Part shown: piece after piece, positions 1-12,800 of the stretch
Layout: the number at the start of each line of letters is the position of its first letter
How positions within the stretch are numbered: position 1 is the first letter of the stretch
Origin: Blasia pusilla
Lineage: Eukaryota > Marchantiophyta > Marchantiopsida > Blasiales
DNA: 64,000 nt
Reading direction: 5' to 3'
Assembly (NCBI GenBank): GCA_050084515.1
Contig: CM114271.1
Span: forward strand, 54,622,001-54,686,000
The notes under the pieces: model-generated
What the model was told of the DNA's origin: nothing
Seen by the model: only the letters and a program-made list of their open reading frames with translations
The model's database searches: none
Translations under genes and position numbers: made by a program

Positions 1-484
1 GGGAGCACCATGTACCTCTTTGATTTTGGATTTTACAGGTTTGAAACTTCTGTTGGGAGAAATTAGCGCGGAAGCGCTGCCAAATTTCTTGTAGGATAAC
101 AGATTGAAGGGCTTTACGATAGTCCTCGCGAGTTTCTATTGGAAGGTTAGGTTGAATTTTATTTTACTTTGTCGTAGATCGTGAAGCTACGCAGGCTTTG
201 CAATAGATGGCGCACAATTTGGAGTTGCAAGCAGAAAGTTATGACTGATTTTGCAAACTGCCAATTTGTAGGGTAAAAATTATCAAACCCTAAACCAGCC
301 GTCGCTGTCACTGTCTGTACTGTCGCCATCCTCCATCGTCGCCATCCTCCATCGTCGCCCTTTATTGTTGTCATCACCGTTGTTTACCGCCGGTGCCGCC
401 AATACGAGTTACCGTCACCGCTTGTCGTAGTCGCCGCCGTTGTTGTTGCCTCCAAGGCGAGTTGCTGCCGCCACCGCTTGGGAG
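1..484. other. No gene recognised; 5' flank of gypsy element 1
   Basis: I see no coding region with recognisable similarity here. Between about 322 and 470 the sequence is rich in GTC/GCC and includes a 16-bp unit (GTCGCCATCCTCCATC) repeated a little over twice at 322-359. It could be leader or gag-side DNA of the gypsy element that follows, but no gag zinc knuckle, protease motif, primer-binding site or LTR was found. Confidence 0.4.
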
Positions 485-544
485 CCAGATATGGGCCCTA
501 AGTTTACAAGAGGAGGGCGGCGCCGGATACATCATTTCCTTAGG

Positions 545-1896
545 AGTTATAGGAGTTTTTTTGCAATTAGCATGCATGATTTGGGTACGTTGAAGGGTCT
601 AGGAATACGCATTGAGTTGTCGAGTGACACGTTAATCTTCCGACTACCCTATAGGTACAATCTCATGGAGAGGGCCGTGATTCAGAGTAGGAGCCAAAAC
701 TTGGTTGGAACAGGTTTAGTGGAGATGTTGCATGGAGAGTATGCATCTGCCATTATCATGTCCGCCAAGAAGGATGTGCATGGCAACTCGACGGATAGGC
801 GGATGTGTGGAGATTTCCGACCTATCAATCAGCTGGCGAAGTCTGAGAGGTATGTCATGCCCACCCCTGAGGAGATCTTTGATGCTATTGGGCATGCAAA
901 GGTCTTCAGTTCTTTAGATCTTCGGGTCGCATACCATCAGTTGCCTATGAGATTGGAGCACATGCACAAGACGACATTTTTGGGCATCGATCCTCACGGA
1001 AAGGATTGCTTGTACCAGTGGCGGTTCTTACCATTTGGGTAAAATAACGCCCCGGCTGAGTTTCAAAGTGTCATGGATAGGATCTTTGCAAGTCTAGATT
1101 TTGCTAGGTGTTATATTGATGAAATCGTAGTCTTTAGCGCCACGTTTGAGGAGCATGAGCGACATCTGGGGGAGGTGTTTCGACGATTGCAGTTATAAGG
1201 GTTGAAGCTACCTCCAAGCAAGTGCAAGTTCTTCTACAACGAGATTGAGTATCGGGGTCATACGAAATACCCATGGGGCCTTAGTGTGCAGCATATGAAG
1301 GTAGATGCTATTTCACGCATTCCATGCCCTACACATGTGAGTCAAGCTCGTGCATTCATGGAATTGGCAAACTTCTATCGACGATATGTCAAGGGTTTCA
1401 GTTTGATTGCGAAGCTGCTGACCTTGCTGACCAAGATGGATCTGAAGTGGCACTGGGGGAATGAGCATGAGAGAGCATTTCAGTTGCTCAAGAACCAATT
1501 GACGTCCACGCCCATATTGAGGAGATCTATCAGGGGGCGTCCTTTCCAATTGCAAAATGATTGGAGCATTTAAGGCTTGGAGCCGTGCTCACCCAACATG
1601 ACGATGAGAGTAGAGAGTTTGTGGTGGCTTACGCTAGTCGCTCGAACAACGTTGTAGAGGTGAAGTATAGCTTGTATGAGGGTGAGTGCTTGGCTATAGT
1701 GTGGGTTGTCGCACATTTGAGGTGTTATTTATTCAGAAACCCCTTTATCATCATGACTGATCATCATCCACTTACGTGGTTGATGGAGTCCGACAAGCTT
1801 ATAGGGAAACTTGCGAGATGGGCTCTTTTTTGCACGAGTATGACTTCCAATTGGTGCATAGACCTAGGATGGTCAACCAAGATGCATATGGTTTAA
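545..1896 (+). pseudogene. Gypsy reverse transcriptase / RNase H (broken)
   Basis: This is the reverse transcriptase and RNase H part of the gypsy polyprotein, which copies the element RNA into DNA. The frame starting upstream of 560 shows the RT landmarks YASAIIMSAKKD, RRMCGDFRPIN, FSSLDLRVAYHQLP and YQWRFLPFG. It then hits a stop at 1040-1042, continues in the same frame through APAEFQSVMDR and CYIDEIVVFS, and hits a second stop at 1196-1198. The active-site box reads YIDE (1112-1123) where the family has YIDD, so a catalytic aspartate is replaced by glutamate. The RT connection (ARAFMELANFYRRYVKGF) follows. The frame shifts near 1561-1571 into the RNase H part (LGAVLTQHDD, YEGECLAIVW, TDHHPLTWL), and shifts again near 1830 into FQLVHRPRMVNQDAYGLS. 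Confidence 0.88.
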
Positions 1897-2264
1897 GCCA
1901 TCTCCCATGCCCGAATCAACGAGATGCGATTGGAGCTCGTTGGCATGGAGAGAGTGATGAGGAGTTGGTGCCAGGATGGCACACGATAGCCTATTTGGGC
2001 TTGTTGGTTATGGAGAGGCAGATTGCGAAGACTTTGATGGCCATGTCTAATAGAGATTCCTTAGATCCAAAGGTTGGTGAGGAGACGATAGGTGGCCGAG
2101 ATATTCACGACAATGGAGTGGTTTTGGAGTACCTTCGTACTGGTAGCGTCGCGAGCAGAGTAGGTACTAGAGAGTAGGATCGGATCCTATAACGAGCCTG
2201 ACGGTTCTGGTGGGAGGGGACACATGTGTTGCGAGTATAGGAGGATGGTAGAGTACATATAGTG

Positions 2265-2965
2265 CCTCATCCTTCAGAGAGAGCACGTTTGGTGCGTCAT
2301 GCCCACAAGGAGTTGGGTCATTTTGGAGTGAAGGGGACATATAGCTTGCTCCAAATACAATATTAGTGGTGAGGCATGCAGATTGACGTTCAACAGTTTG
2401 TTGCCAAATGCATGGTTTGTGATCGGGTCCGGGCATCATTTAATGCTCCGACTCCATAGTTTCATCCACTTCTGATCATGGGTTTAGGTTATAGATGGAG
2501 TTTGGATTTTGCAGGACCATTATCTTTGACGGAGCGCCATAATTGTTATGTGTTGATGATGGTCGAGCACTTCTCGAAGTGGATAGAGTTGGTTGCATTA
2601 CCTGAAAAAGAGAGTGAGGGAGTAGTGTATGTCTTCCTAGATTAAATGTTGAGTCATTACGATGCACGCGCTGAGGTGTTGACTAACCAGGGTATGGAGT
2701 TTTGCGAGGAGTTTCAGACCTTGTATGATCAGGCGCTAATCGACCACCGCACCACTTTGCGAGATCATCCTTAAGCGGGTGGACTAGCGGAGAGGGTTGT
2801 GCAGACGGTGAAGAGAGGATTACGCAAGTATGGCTTGTAGAGAGGTCACCTAGAATATTGGGACTTCTAGTGGCGGTGGTCAGCGATGGGATACAGATTC
2901 AACTGGCATGCATCCTCAGCATCTTTCTCACCGTACTTTATGGCCGAGAGGCAGATTTATCTACG
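2265..2965 (+). pseudogene. Gypsy integrase core (broken)
   Basis: This is the integrase, which inserts the cDNA into host DNA. Visible parts in order are a zinc-binding segment (RHAHKELGHFGVKGTYSLL, later CMVCDR), the start of the catalytic core (YRWSLDFAGPL, first catalytic Asp), VEHFSKWIELVALPEK, and LAERVVQTVKRGLRKYG with the catalytic Glu. The position of the second catalytic Asp is Asn (codon 2685-2687, in VLTNQGMEF), which should abolish activity. Stop codons interrupt the frame near 2365-2372, 2458, 2643, 2772 and 2838. The region after 2965 up to about 3200 still reads as integrase C-terminal sequence with further stops. Confidence 0.87.
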
Positions 2966-3206
2966 ACCATTCGTCGAGATGTTGAAGAGGGGTTTAATCT
3001 TGATAACCTCTGATGTATGGATGCGAGCATGTTCTTAGAGGGCTGAGTTGTTTTAGAGAGTGATGCCCATGGCGTTTGAGAACTTGGCGATTGTGCAGCA
3101 TCAGGATACGTTGACGTATCCGACTATTCGGGAAGATGGTTATCGACATACTATCCAGAGGTTTCATCAGGGAGACTATGTCAACTTGTAGCAGACGGCA
3201 TCCACG

Positions 3207-3536
3207 TTGTTGGATCTGACTCCAGGGTGCACCATCTTGAGAGTGCGTGAGGTTTTGCTATCTGGTGTTCTCTTATTGGAGGGACGCGATGGTATGGTTT
3301 GGAAGGATCATGTGCGTAATTGTGTGCCATGTCACCTTCCTAACATTGACGGAACAGTTGATCCGAGCTCAGGAATCGTTCTTGCAAGCTTACGATGTAT
3401 GTTGTGTGGTTCCGCCCATGGTGCAGCCACTATGCTAGTCTGTGATGGGTGTTTAAGAGGATGGCACATGGCATGTCTGATGCTACCTCTCACTAGGGTT
3501 TCTCAAGGATGATGGATGTATCCCAGATGTTCATAG
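3207..3536 (+). pseudogene. Gypsy polyprotein C-terminus with PHD-finger-like motif
   Basis: The end of the polyprotein reads TILRVREVLLSGVLLLEGRD, as expected for an integrase C-terminal module, then CVPCHLPNIDGTVDP, and then a Cys/His motif. The motif has the spacing C-x2-C-x10-C-x2-C-x4-H-x2-C (3396-3476), with a Trp before the His (RGWHMACL). This is the order and spacing of a PHD zinc finger. After a stop at 3510-3512 the same frame reads WMYPRCS and ends at 3534-3536; family members would have a CPxC pair here, and one Cys is gone. PHD fingers commonly read histone tails, so a role in choosing integration sites is a fair inference but untested. Confidence 0.75.
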
Positions 3537-3544
3537 AGTAGGTT

Positions 3545-4285
<741 letters not shown>

Positions 4286-4289
4286 CTAG

Positions 4290-4690
4290 ATTCTGACTTG
4301 TGTCTGTGACATGGATGACAAGAAGGCGACTAACGATGGGGCCACATGAGCACTCGGACTTTTTGCTCTTAGTGTCTAAGAGATGTATGTCATGGTAGGT
4401 AGGGATAGATGTTATCTGGAGTTAGAGGGATCTAATCACCAGTTAGGTGGGCGATTGGAGATATCTTGGTACTCCTCGTCTTGTTGTTTGGATGCCATGA
4501 GTTAGTATGGGGTCGTGCGTGTTTGATGACAACGATGTATGCTGTGTAGCGATGTGTATGCACACAACAAATATCACGTCTTTTAGGGTAGATCGGCGAG
4601 ATCTAGTAGATCTCCTTTGGAGATACTAGAGGGCAGCCTCATGAGGTCAAGGATGACCTGTTGAGGCCACATGTAATGTCATGCACCTAC
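4290..4690 (-). repeat. Inverted copy of the terminal-repeat-like family
   Basis: Read on the minus strand this block gives GTGGCCTCAACAGGTCATCC, AGATCTCGCCGAT, then TGTTGTGTGCATACACATCG, CTCATGGCATCCAAACAAC and on to GGCCCCATCGTTAGTCGCC. These match, in the opposite orientation, blocks of the 3545-4285 repeat, but the second block now directly precedes the first. The end of one unit followed at once by the start of another suggests two joined repeats, or a tandem arrangement, that was then inverted. A diverged relative sits at about 55290-55640. Confidence 0.6.
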
Positions 4691-4700
4691 TCTCCTTGAA

Positions 4701-5679
4701 TGTTAAGTTTTGTTGTTGCGGAAGCGTACGTTCAGTAGGTCACGCTCTCAACACTGATCTGCATCCAAATATGCACTCTGGTTAGTCGGGTCTTGGATCA
4801 ATCAGCGGGCTAAATTTTGGAGTCATCGTCTCGGTCTCTCATCAAGCTCAACCTTCCTAGTTTTGCGGTTTACAACATAAACAAGTCTCAAAAGACTTGG
4901 GACAAACTTTTTGGTCGGTTCAAGAATCTCAAACGGCATTTCGGGCCTGACGATTCAAATTTTCCGATGGACATCCAATGAGTCCTCAACCGAGACTTGT
5001 ATAAAGTGAATCTTGGGTTGGAATCCAAGTGTGGCGTACAAAGTCCACTCCCTTGGATCAGGTTTGGGTTTCGAGTTCCAACGCCAAACTCTCATTCTAT
5101 CCCGTGCCTCTAAGACGCCATTTGGTGCTCAAAGTAGGGATTCGTGTTCCAAGATATCTCGGGGAGACTCTTCCCTTACTAGTACTTATGGGGATCTCCG
5201 AGGTTTCCTACATTTAGGGAAAGATGCCTGGGCCTCTCCAATTGGCCCTAAACCCGATTTCTCTTACAATCTTTTTTGGCCAATATTTGTGTTTGTACTT
5301 ATGCGCTTGCTAAGATCTTTGGTGCGTTGGAAGTGTCTCAAGATAAGATTTCCAATGCCCTCTTAGTTTTCCCAAACGCATCTTGGGACTAAACGCTCTG
5401 GTCCAAAACAGAGTCCAATTCCCCAAACGCTACTCGTGTTCCAAAACTAGTTCTCACCTCTTTGGCAATCAACCTTCCAAGACTCAACTCATCTCAAGTC
5501 TTGGCTTATGTTTGGTCTAGTTTTCTTGGTCGCGACCACTAATGTATGAAATGCATAACTTAGTTTTGTGTTTCGTCTCTTGGACTTTTCCAATAGATCT
5601 TCCAAAAGCCTTTCCAAAGCGCGATCACATCAACGCAATCCTTTTTAATGTTAAGTTCTGAGAAGCCAACCCCTTAACA
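4701..5679 (-). repeat. Possible LTR of the minus-strand chromodomain gypsy
   Basis: This stretch lies on the 3' side of the minus-strand gypsy integrase (6285-6840), where a 3' LTR would be. It is bounded by short inverted TGTTAAG (4701) and CTTAACA (5673-5679) ends, the TG...CA form of LTRs. No second copy or target duplication was found, and about 600 bp separate it from the pol stop codon, so the call is weak. No host gene is seen here; the 117-residue reading frame at 5013-5366 has no recognisable motif. Confidence 0.25.
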
Positions 5680-5724
5680 CTGAATCACGTTCTGGTAGCT
5701 AACCTGCAATTCCTCTTTTGGCTT

Positions 5725-5850
5725 AAGTGTTAGGTTGTCGCTTGTAGCACTTAGAATAATTGGCTTCTTCACTTCAATTAGCCTAGACCAGTTCTGCATA
5801 ACTAATCTAAACTATCAAAATAAGCTAAATAAGTCTACAACCTAACACTT
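5725..5850. repeat. Short fold-back element (126 bp)
   Basis: A perfect 14-bp inverted repeat, AAGTGTTAGGTTGT at 5725-5738 and its complement at 5837-5850, flanks 98 bp of AT-rich DNA. This is the size and shape of a small non-autonomous fold-back or MITE remnant. No clear target duplication was seen. Confidence 0.45.
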
Positions 5851-6284
5851 CACTCACTATTTGTAAACAACCGTCTGTTTACCTAGCCAACTCGTACTAC
5901 TTTTGGGTCACTCGTGTTCTACTTAGGCACGTCGTTGAGTTCACTCATGCAACATGAATGAGATCACCACAAACCCAAGACAGACTAATCCTCCCGGCCG
6001 ACGTTAGGGCGGATCCAAATGCTAGTACTTCAACACTTGGTCCTGATCTAGATGCCTTATCCAAATACAAACTCTCACCTCAAATACTCATTGTTTGGCT
6101 TCCTTGACTTACATCCTAAGCATATGAAGAAATATTCGTTGCTATGCACTACCAAACTCAAAATCACAAATGCTAGCATCGAATCTCCAAATCCATGCAT
6201 TCTTTATTGCAACAACTAAAATTTTCTAGTTACAATGGGATATCGGCCCAAGCTTCCCAGTCACAAGTTATGTCCTTTGCTTCA

Positions 6285-6840
6285 TCATGTACTAATGTAT
6301 GTGTCTATCTTGCATCCATTTGAAGTCTCATAACGTCTCTTGGCGTGTTCAAGATGTGCCTCTGGAATCCAAGTCGCCTCTTTCTCATGGTAGCCTTTCC
6401 ACTTGACCAAGTACTCATACTTGGCGGCTCTATGTCTGGAACACAAAATGGTCTCCACCTCGAACTCTGGTTCCTCATTTCTGATGACCGACTGTGGTCT
6501 CAACACCATCCTTTGTTCCGGACGCACATTGTCTTGAAGACACCTCTTCAAGAATGACATATGGAAAGTCGGGTGAATCTTGAACTCGTTTGGAAACTCC
6601 AATGTATACACATCCTTAAACGGCTTTGCCTTGATCAAATACGGTCCAACATACTTGGCTGAAAATTTCGCAAACAATTCCTTCGGAAGAGTGAGATACT
6701 TTACACTCAACCAAACTTTTTCCCCAACTTGGAAACTTACTTGGCGCCGACTTTAGTTAGCATGCTTTACGTGCCTTAGTTGAGCCTTGGAAAGGCTTTT
6801 CCTCGCTCGCTCTTTTCGTTTCTGAAAGGAAGCGAAACAT
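6285..6840 (-). pseudogene. Chromodomain-bearing gypsy (chromovirus) integrase C-terminus
   Basis: The minus strand encodes the tail of a chromovirus-type Ty3/gypsy polyprotein. Reading from about 6840 down: KSLSKAQLRHVKHAN, a stop, then RRQVSFQVGEKVWLS, KYVGPYLIKAKPFKDVYTLE, HPTFHMSFLKRCLQDN, and finally a chromodomain of about 50 residues (FEVETILCSR ... YEYLVKWKGYHEKEATWIP). The tail from 6710 to the stop at 6285 is an open frame of 141 residues. In chromoviruses the chromodomain binds modified histones and directs integration to heterochromatin. The rest of the polyprotein is absent upstream of about 6840, so this is a 5'-truncated fragment. It belongs to a different gypsy lineage from the PHD-tailed element next to it. 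Confidence 0.85.
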
Positions 6841-9800
6841 GATACTTCTATCACCATATTAGAGTTTGGGAGACTCTTTAATCTCTAATAGTTAATATGT
6901 CATATCCTCTAATGCCAACTCTCCAAGTCTTCTAACTCCGGAACACTTTCTTCGTCCATTGTTACTTTTATGACATGTATTATAACATCTAATTTTAACT
7001 TACATGTAGATTTAATTTCCCTTGATACTATTTGATGGTTGGTTGGATTTTTTCGAAAATAACCTTGTTTATTGAATTTAATCTTTTAATCATATTCTTC
7101 CATGTATCCGATAGAGATAAGATTTTTCTTAATAGTTGGTATATATACAACATCTCCCAAAGCATTGATGCTGAAGGATAAATGAATGAAAATAATTTTT
7201 CCAATATAAGTAGTTCGGTGCCATGTATTAACTACTAACATAACAATTTATGGAGTCTTCCATGGTTAAATCTTGGTGAATCATTCTTCATGAGCAGTCA
7301 TATGATATCCTATGAATGTTCATAATACATCAATTCATGAGCATCGAAGCTCCTAATAATGTATCATTCTTCACCAATAGTACTATAACTCTTTGACTTT
7401 ATGATGTCTCCCATGATAGAATTCATTGTTATCATTTGGTTGTCATTTTGGTATTACTCCATATTATTCTAATGTGGTAGAACTCCGTATTTGGTATGCT
7501 TAACATGATATCACATATATGACAAAGACTAATTTAAGAAGAAGATAAGTTTCTTAAAGTAGCCTTTGGCGTAGCCACCTTTACTCCCGTAATAGCTAGA
7601 AGATCAAAATGGTTAATAACCTTGATTGCAGGCATTTTCTCTGCCTGTAAAGTTTCCCCTTCCTCTACCAAATTTCCTTTGTTAATGATATTATTGTGAA
7701 TTTTTGCTTTTTTTTTCTTACCTTGCACTCCTTTAGTGAAGAAGGAGATGAGGCATTTTCATATATCTTGTAAGTATCTCTAAACATTGAAGCACCCTTA
7801 GAATGTAGGGATCCTTAGTTCATATTATATAATACTTAATTGATTATGTGGGTGCCTTGTCCAATTATAAGAGATGGAAAGTTCCCAGATCAAATCCTGA
7901 ACTTGTGGATGATGTGTGACACGGCCGACAAACTAAAGATAAGGTAGTTGTCACCCAATATGTCTAAGCATCCATGGTGAGTTCCTCTAACTTTAATACT
8001 CATGAAGTGTCTTCCAAACTATTACATTCAACAAAGTTACTAACTTCATCTTCTATTTATGGTGAAATATGATATATCAGATCTCGATGATGCTAAGATG
8101 GAAGAGGAGCGACGACGAAATATATGTGTGTAGGCGTCGAGTGGCTTGGTTTCATATATAGAAATGTATTGGCTTGATAGGACCATTCGGATGATAGATC
8201 TTACATAGAGGATGAGGATGAATAAAATCACCTCACAAATCGTTTAGACGCTCCCAATAAAAGTAGAAGATCTTCGGTCAATCCGTAGTGGATGCTTTTG
8301 TATAGGCTCGAGAGGCTACTAGTAGTGGCAGGACATAGGTGATGGCACTGCCCATTGGGATGTCTTAGGATGTTGGACCTTCTACAAGTCTAGCACAACC
8401 AGATATTTGTGGCACATTAGATTCACACCAAAACCAAAGATAAAAACTAACCACACAAATATTGATTTTGAATTTATCTACACATAGAGATTTATGTTTT
8501 GCACTATTAGGCTTGTATGATAGGAGTGTTAAATGTATGGAATGGGATTTTAGTAGATTTATATTATTTTAGGGGAAATTTTATTAACTGAAATACATGG
8601 GAAAATAAAATTAAAAATTTGGGAAAGTATTTTGTGGCTATATTACAACTAAATTGTGTGTTACACTCCCTAGGCTGTCGCAAATTAGGGTGCAACTTTG
8701 TTGCAGCTTCATTGTGATCCAACTACAAGCCAAATGAAAGTCATTGCGACTACATTGCGAGTGTAATAAAATACAACTTGAGAGCCACGTTGGAGATGCA
8801 AACGACGAGTTGGGTTCAAAATCTTGCAAGTGTGGCACTAGCAACTTTTTTATCGTAAACCGGTTCTTGGGACTTGCAAACTCAATCAAATGCAGTGATC
8901 TTTCTTCACATTTTTTTTATAATAGTGTAAATACCTATTTTTATGCATTGTAATTGCAAATTTTACACACTTCCTCTTGTTGGATACATTATGGTAATGA
9001 TTGGATGCTTACCACAAAAAATATTGTTGAAAGAGGTTTAAAAAATTCCTTGCCTTCGTAATATATTTTAATATATCTATTTATATAAGGTGGTAATGGA
9101 GGAGGAAGAGCATAGGTATGGCACTTGCTAGATGAATACCGAGCCCACAGGTTGATTGTTACTATGCAAGTGGGACTAGCATAGTAGAGACCTCTCCAAT
9201 TTCTCTAGCACATTTAGTGACAAGATATTAGATGTGATGATTTTGTTAATGATAAGTTAATAACCATCCTCATATGAAGGCACCTAATAATATGAAGTTC
9301 ACTAAATTGCTCAAGTTTAATCTTGCTAAAAAAAAAGGAAAATCGGATTTTTGCTTCATCATGTGTGCGTTCTTGGTCATTGAACTCAACGTCATTCATC
9401 TTCACGATTTCCATCCAAACCTATGAAATGAAAAAATTAGAGTGTAAATGGATATCAGCAGGAAGGAAACATTAATAATAAATTATGTATAACATGATGT
9501 AATTTACTTGGAGTAATTCAAATTTCCTAAATGCATGAGTTCTTTTCTTCTCATCCCCAAAATAATGGGCATATATTTAGCATACATCTATAATAAGATT
9601 CATTCCACAACATGTTATACCATTTTCCCACTATGACTTTTCAATCCCAAGACTATTAGGATATATCATTTATGCCTCCTTAAGTACGATTAATTGGGGA
9701 ATATCATCATCTAGCATATATAGCAAACCAATCGTAATTCTATCGAAGAATTCAAGGTAAGTTTTATGGACTCTAATATAATGGTGTTAGAGAGAGTCAC

Positions 9801-12800
9801 ATGGAAGCACCATGATATATAACATATAATTTTGTGATAGCCATATCACAAAATTTTTGTTTGTGGTATGGTTGCAACATCTTTATTGTTTTGTCTTGAC
9901 GGCTTGGAGTATAGTTTTGAATAGTAGATTGCCATAGATACTATAAACTTGTCTCAAGGTTGCATTTGTTGTTGTAGAAGTTCCAATTTCATGGGTTATT
10001 GAGGTCTTCATGGAATCCTTCTCGTTGTTTCCATATAAACTATTCTTCTAACAAGATATCTTTTAAAAAATGAGAAACTTTTAGAAAAACACGACAACAA
10101 AAATTAACTTGTAAACAAGTTTTGACCACAAACCTTATAGATCTCAATTGTGAGCGTATCCAAAATGCATTGTTGTAATTGTGATATTTTTTTAACCTAA
10201 GGGAGTATAACGTATGCAAGACTTGATGGGAAATATGATCTCATAACTTCAAGGCACCTTTCACTTACCATTGGACCTTAGGTCAGTTGCCTTCTTATGT
10301 CATAACCAGAAACTAAGGGAAAGATCTTCTATAAATATATATGGTCTCGTTGAGACCAATATATCAATGTTGCATAGTTTATACGTATTGTTCTAATAAG
10401 TTCTTGATTAGAAAAAGTGTTTCTTTTAATAATTATTATCTTGTCATCTGAGAATATTTTATCCTCTACAATTATTGTAGAACCATTGGCTAAATGAACC
10501 CTAAGGTTGATATTAGAAGTTACCATAAGTGTGCATCTAATGGCAATGTGAGAGAGAGAGAGAGGATAATGGAAAATTGTATTTGAAGTATCTACTAGGA
10601 TGATTACCAATATTGTTCAATAATTGGATAAATTGGTATAAGTTGCTTTTGCTAGGAGCCTATGATGAACGATTGAAGTTAGTTTCAATAATTATACATG
10701 GATTTTTTTGAGAATCTGTACATTTTGATGTGTGCATACAAGTCTCCAACTTTAAATCTTGCACTTTTCTTTAGAATAAGAAAGTTTTTTCGAAATTCTC
10801 TAATAAAATCTACTTTAAAGTCTAATGTAAAATTTTTGCCCGTCTCTTCTCCCTTCTTTATACTATTATGGATGTGAGGGATTAAGGAATGTAGAAAAAA
10901 TTATGAAAAATATGTTTCAAAAAAATTGGAATGATTTCACATGATATTTTATCACTAAAATTTGAAATTAAGATTATATTTATGATTAAATTTTCATAAG
11001 TATGATTGTATTCAATGTTATTGTTTCTTCCAAACTCTTAGACTTTCTTCATTTTTTTTCATACTAAATTTTCCATAGGATTTTTTTTCCAATCTTCTAT
11101 CATGGAATGTTATTAATCTAGTTATTATGACTTGTTAACTACTTCTTCTCTTATCGCACCACATATTAACCTAGTTGAAAATTATTTTTTTCATACCTAG
11201 AATATTTAATTTTTAATAAGAATGATGATGAAAATTTTGAATTCTTACTCATAAAGTCTTACATTAATTAACCTTATTTTTTAAGAAACAAAATATTGAA
11301 AATTTATTGAGGAAAGTTTCATGTTAGAGATTAATAATATAAATCTAACATAAATTCATTTTCCATTAATCAATGGGTCCATAGAGTATTATATATTTGA
11401 TGGCTCAATGTACGTTAAATAATTATAAGAAATCTCATAATTATGAAATAAAACGGAGATGAAGTTCAATTAAACCATGAAGTACGGACAAGAAAATCTC
11501 AAGGACAATGTCTCCATAAACCTTTTCTTACAATTTAATTTCCAGAATTCAAACCATAAGCTGCAATGCTACTAAATTTGGAAGTTTTAGTGATAAAATC
11601 TTACATTAAGTAATTAAAATTTTTAAGATATATGATTGGTTTACTAAGGTTGGAATACATTTTTTTTGCATAAATGACATTCATTAAATATTTTATATTT
11701 CTTAACGCTCAACACAAATAATAGTTTATATAGATGAGGAGAGGAGTAGACAAAGGAAGAGGATGAAGAGGATAAGACATGAAATCTTGTTTAATGTTCA
11801 CATAATACCTATTTCATTTGTATTCCAATATTCTCAATATTGAATTGAACAAATTCATGCTCTCAACTTTGGATATTTATTTTTCCCAAATTTTTCAAGG
11901 TTTGCCACAGTGCTTGGGATATTTGGGAATAAGCTCATAGATCTCAGATTAAAATTGTACTAATTTCGCTCTTTTTTATCATGAAACCGCCTTCTTAAAC
12001 CGGATAAAATGGTTCCTCTTGGTTTTCTCAATCTTTTGATACATGTATGCCCAACAAAATACATGGGCCCTTCTTTGATGTGGATCATCAGTGGATGACT
12101 TTTACTTTTTCTTCTCATCCTTTTTCAGACATTTTTCAAGTTCATTTGTTACTTTCTTTTAAAGTATCAATTGTAAGCATGTTTGGTCTTGTCATGATGA
12201 TCTTAGCAAGCTGGTTATTTTCATACTAAGTGGGTTTTTTAATATTGAATTATTATCTCTCGGTACCTAGTTTTGTGCATGGGTATGTTTTATGCTTATT
12301 CCTCTCGCATTTCTTTCTTACTTTTTCAACACTTTACCTTGCTACTTCATCCGTTGCTATAGATGCTATCTCCACAAGGATATTGTATTTTCGTAATCTT
12401 GAGCTAGTTCCTTGGATATCATGGTAAATCCTTTTTTTTCACATTTACTTGCTTCTTATTGTTCTTGATGTGGTTTCAATCATAAGCGTGTTTTTGTCTA
12501 GCCGTGGTTATCTATAACTAAATTTCTTTGATTGCCTCTTGAAGATGATAATCTACCAAAAATCCTCTTGATTGAACGTCTTTGGTGTTGCAGATCTTCT
12601 CTCAGTAGAGTTAGTAGCTCCTTTGGAATTTTGAGGGAGTTGGGTCCAAGGAGTGCCTCTTGTTTGCTCAAGATTCACCAATTCTCATGAGAAAGTGTAT
12701 GATCCCTCCTACTATGATTTATGTATTGGGTAGATGTGGGCTCTTTTTCCCAAAAATATTCTCTTACAACACATAGATATTTCCTCCTAGACAAGGCTAT

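Larger units (their letters stand above)
485..3536 (+). mobile_element. Degenerate Ty3/gypsy retrotransposon (pol with PHD-like tail)
   Basis: A plus-strand Ty3/gypsy pol region can be followed in the order reverse transcriptase, RNase H, integrase, then a C-terminal Cys/His motif. This order is diagnostic of Ty3/gypsy and not Ty1/copia. It is broken by many stop codons and at least two frame changes, so it is not functional. Gag and protease were not found upstream, so the copy is 5' truncated or its front lies outside the window. A terminal-repeat-like sequence begins right after the last codon (about 3545). The separate parts are listed below. Confidence 0.9.
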
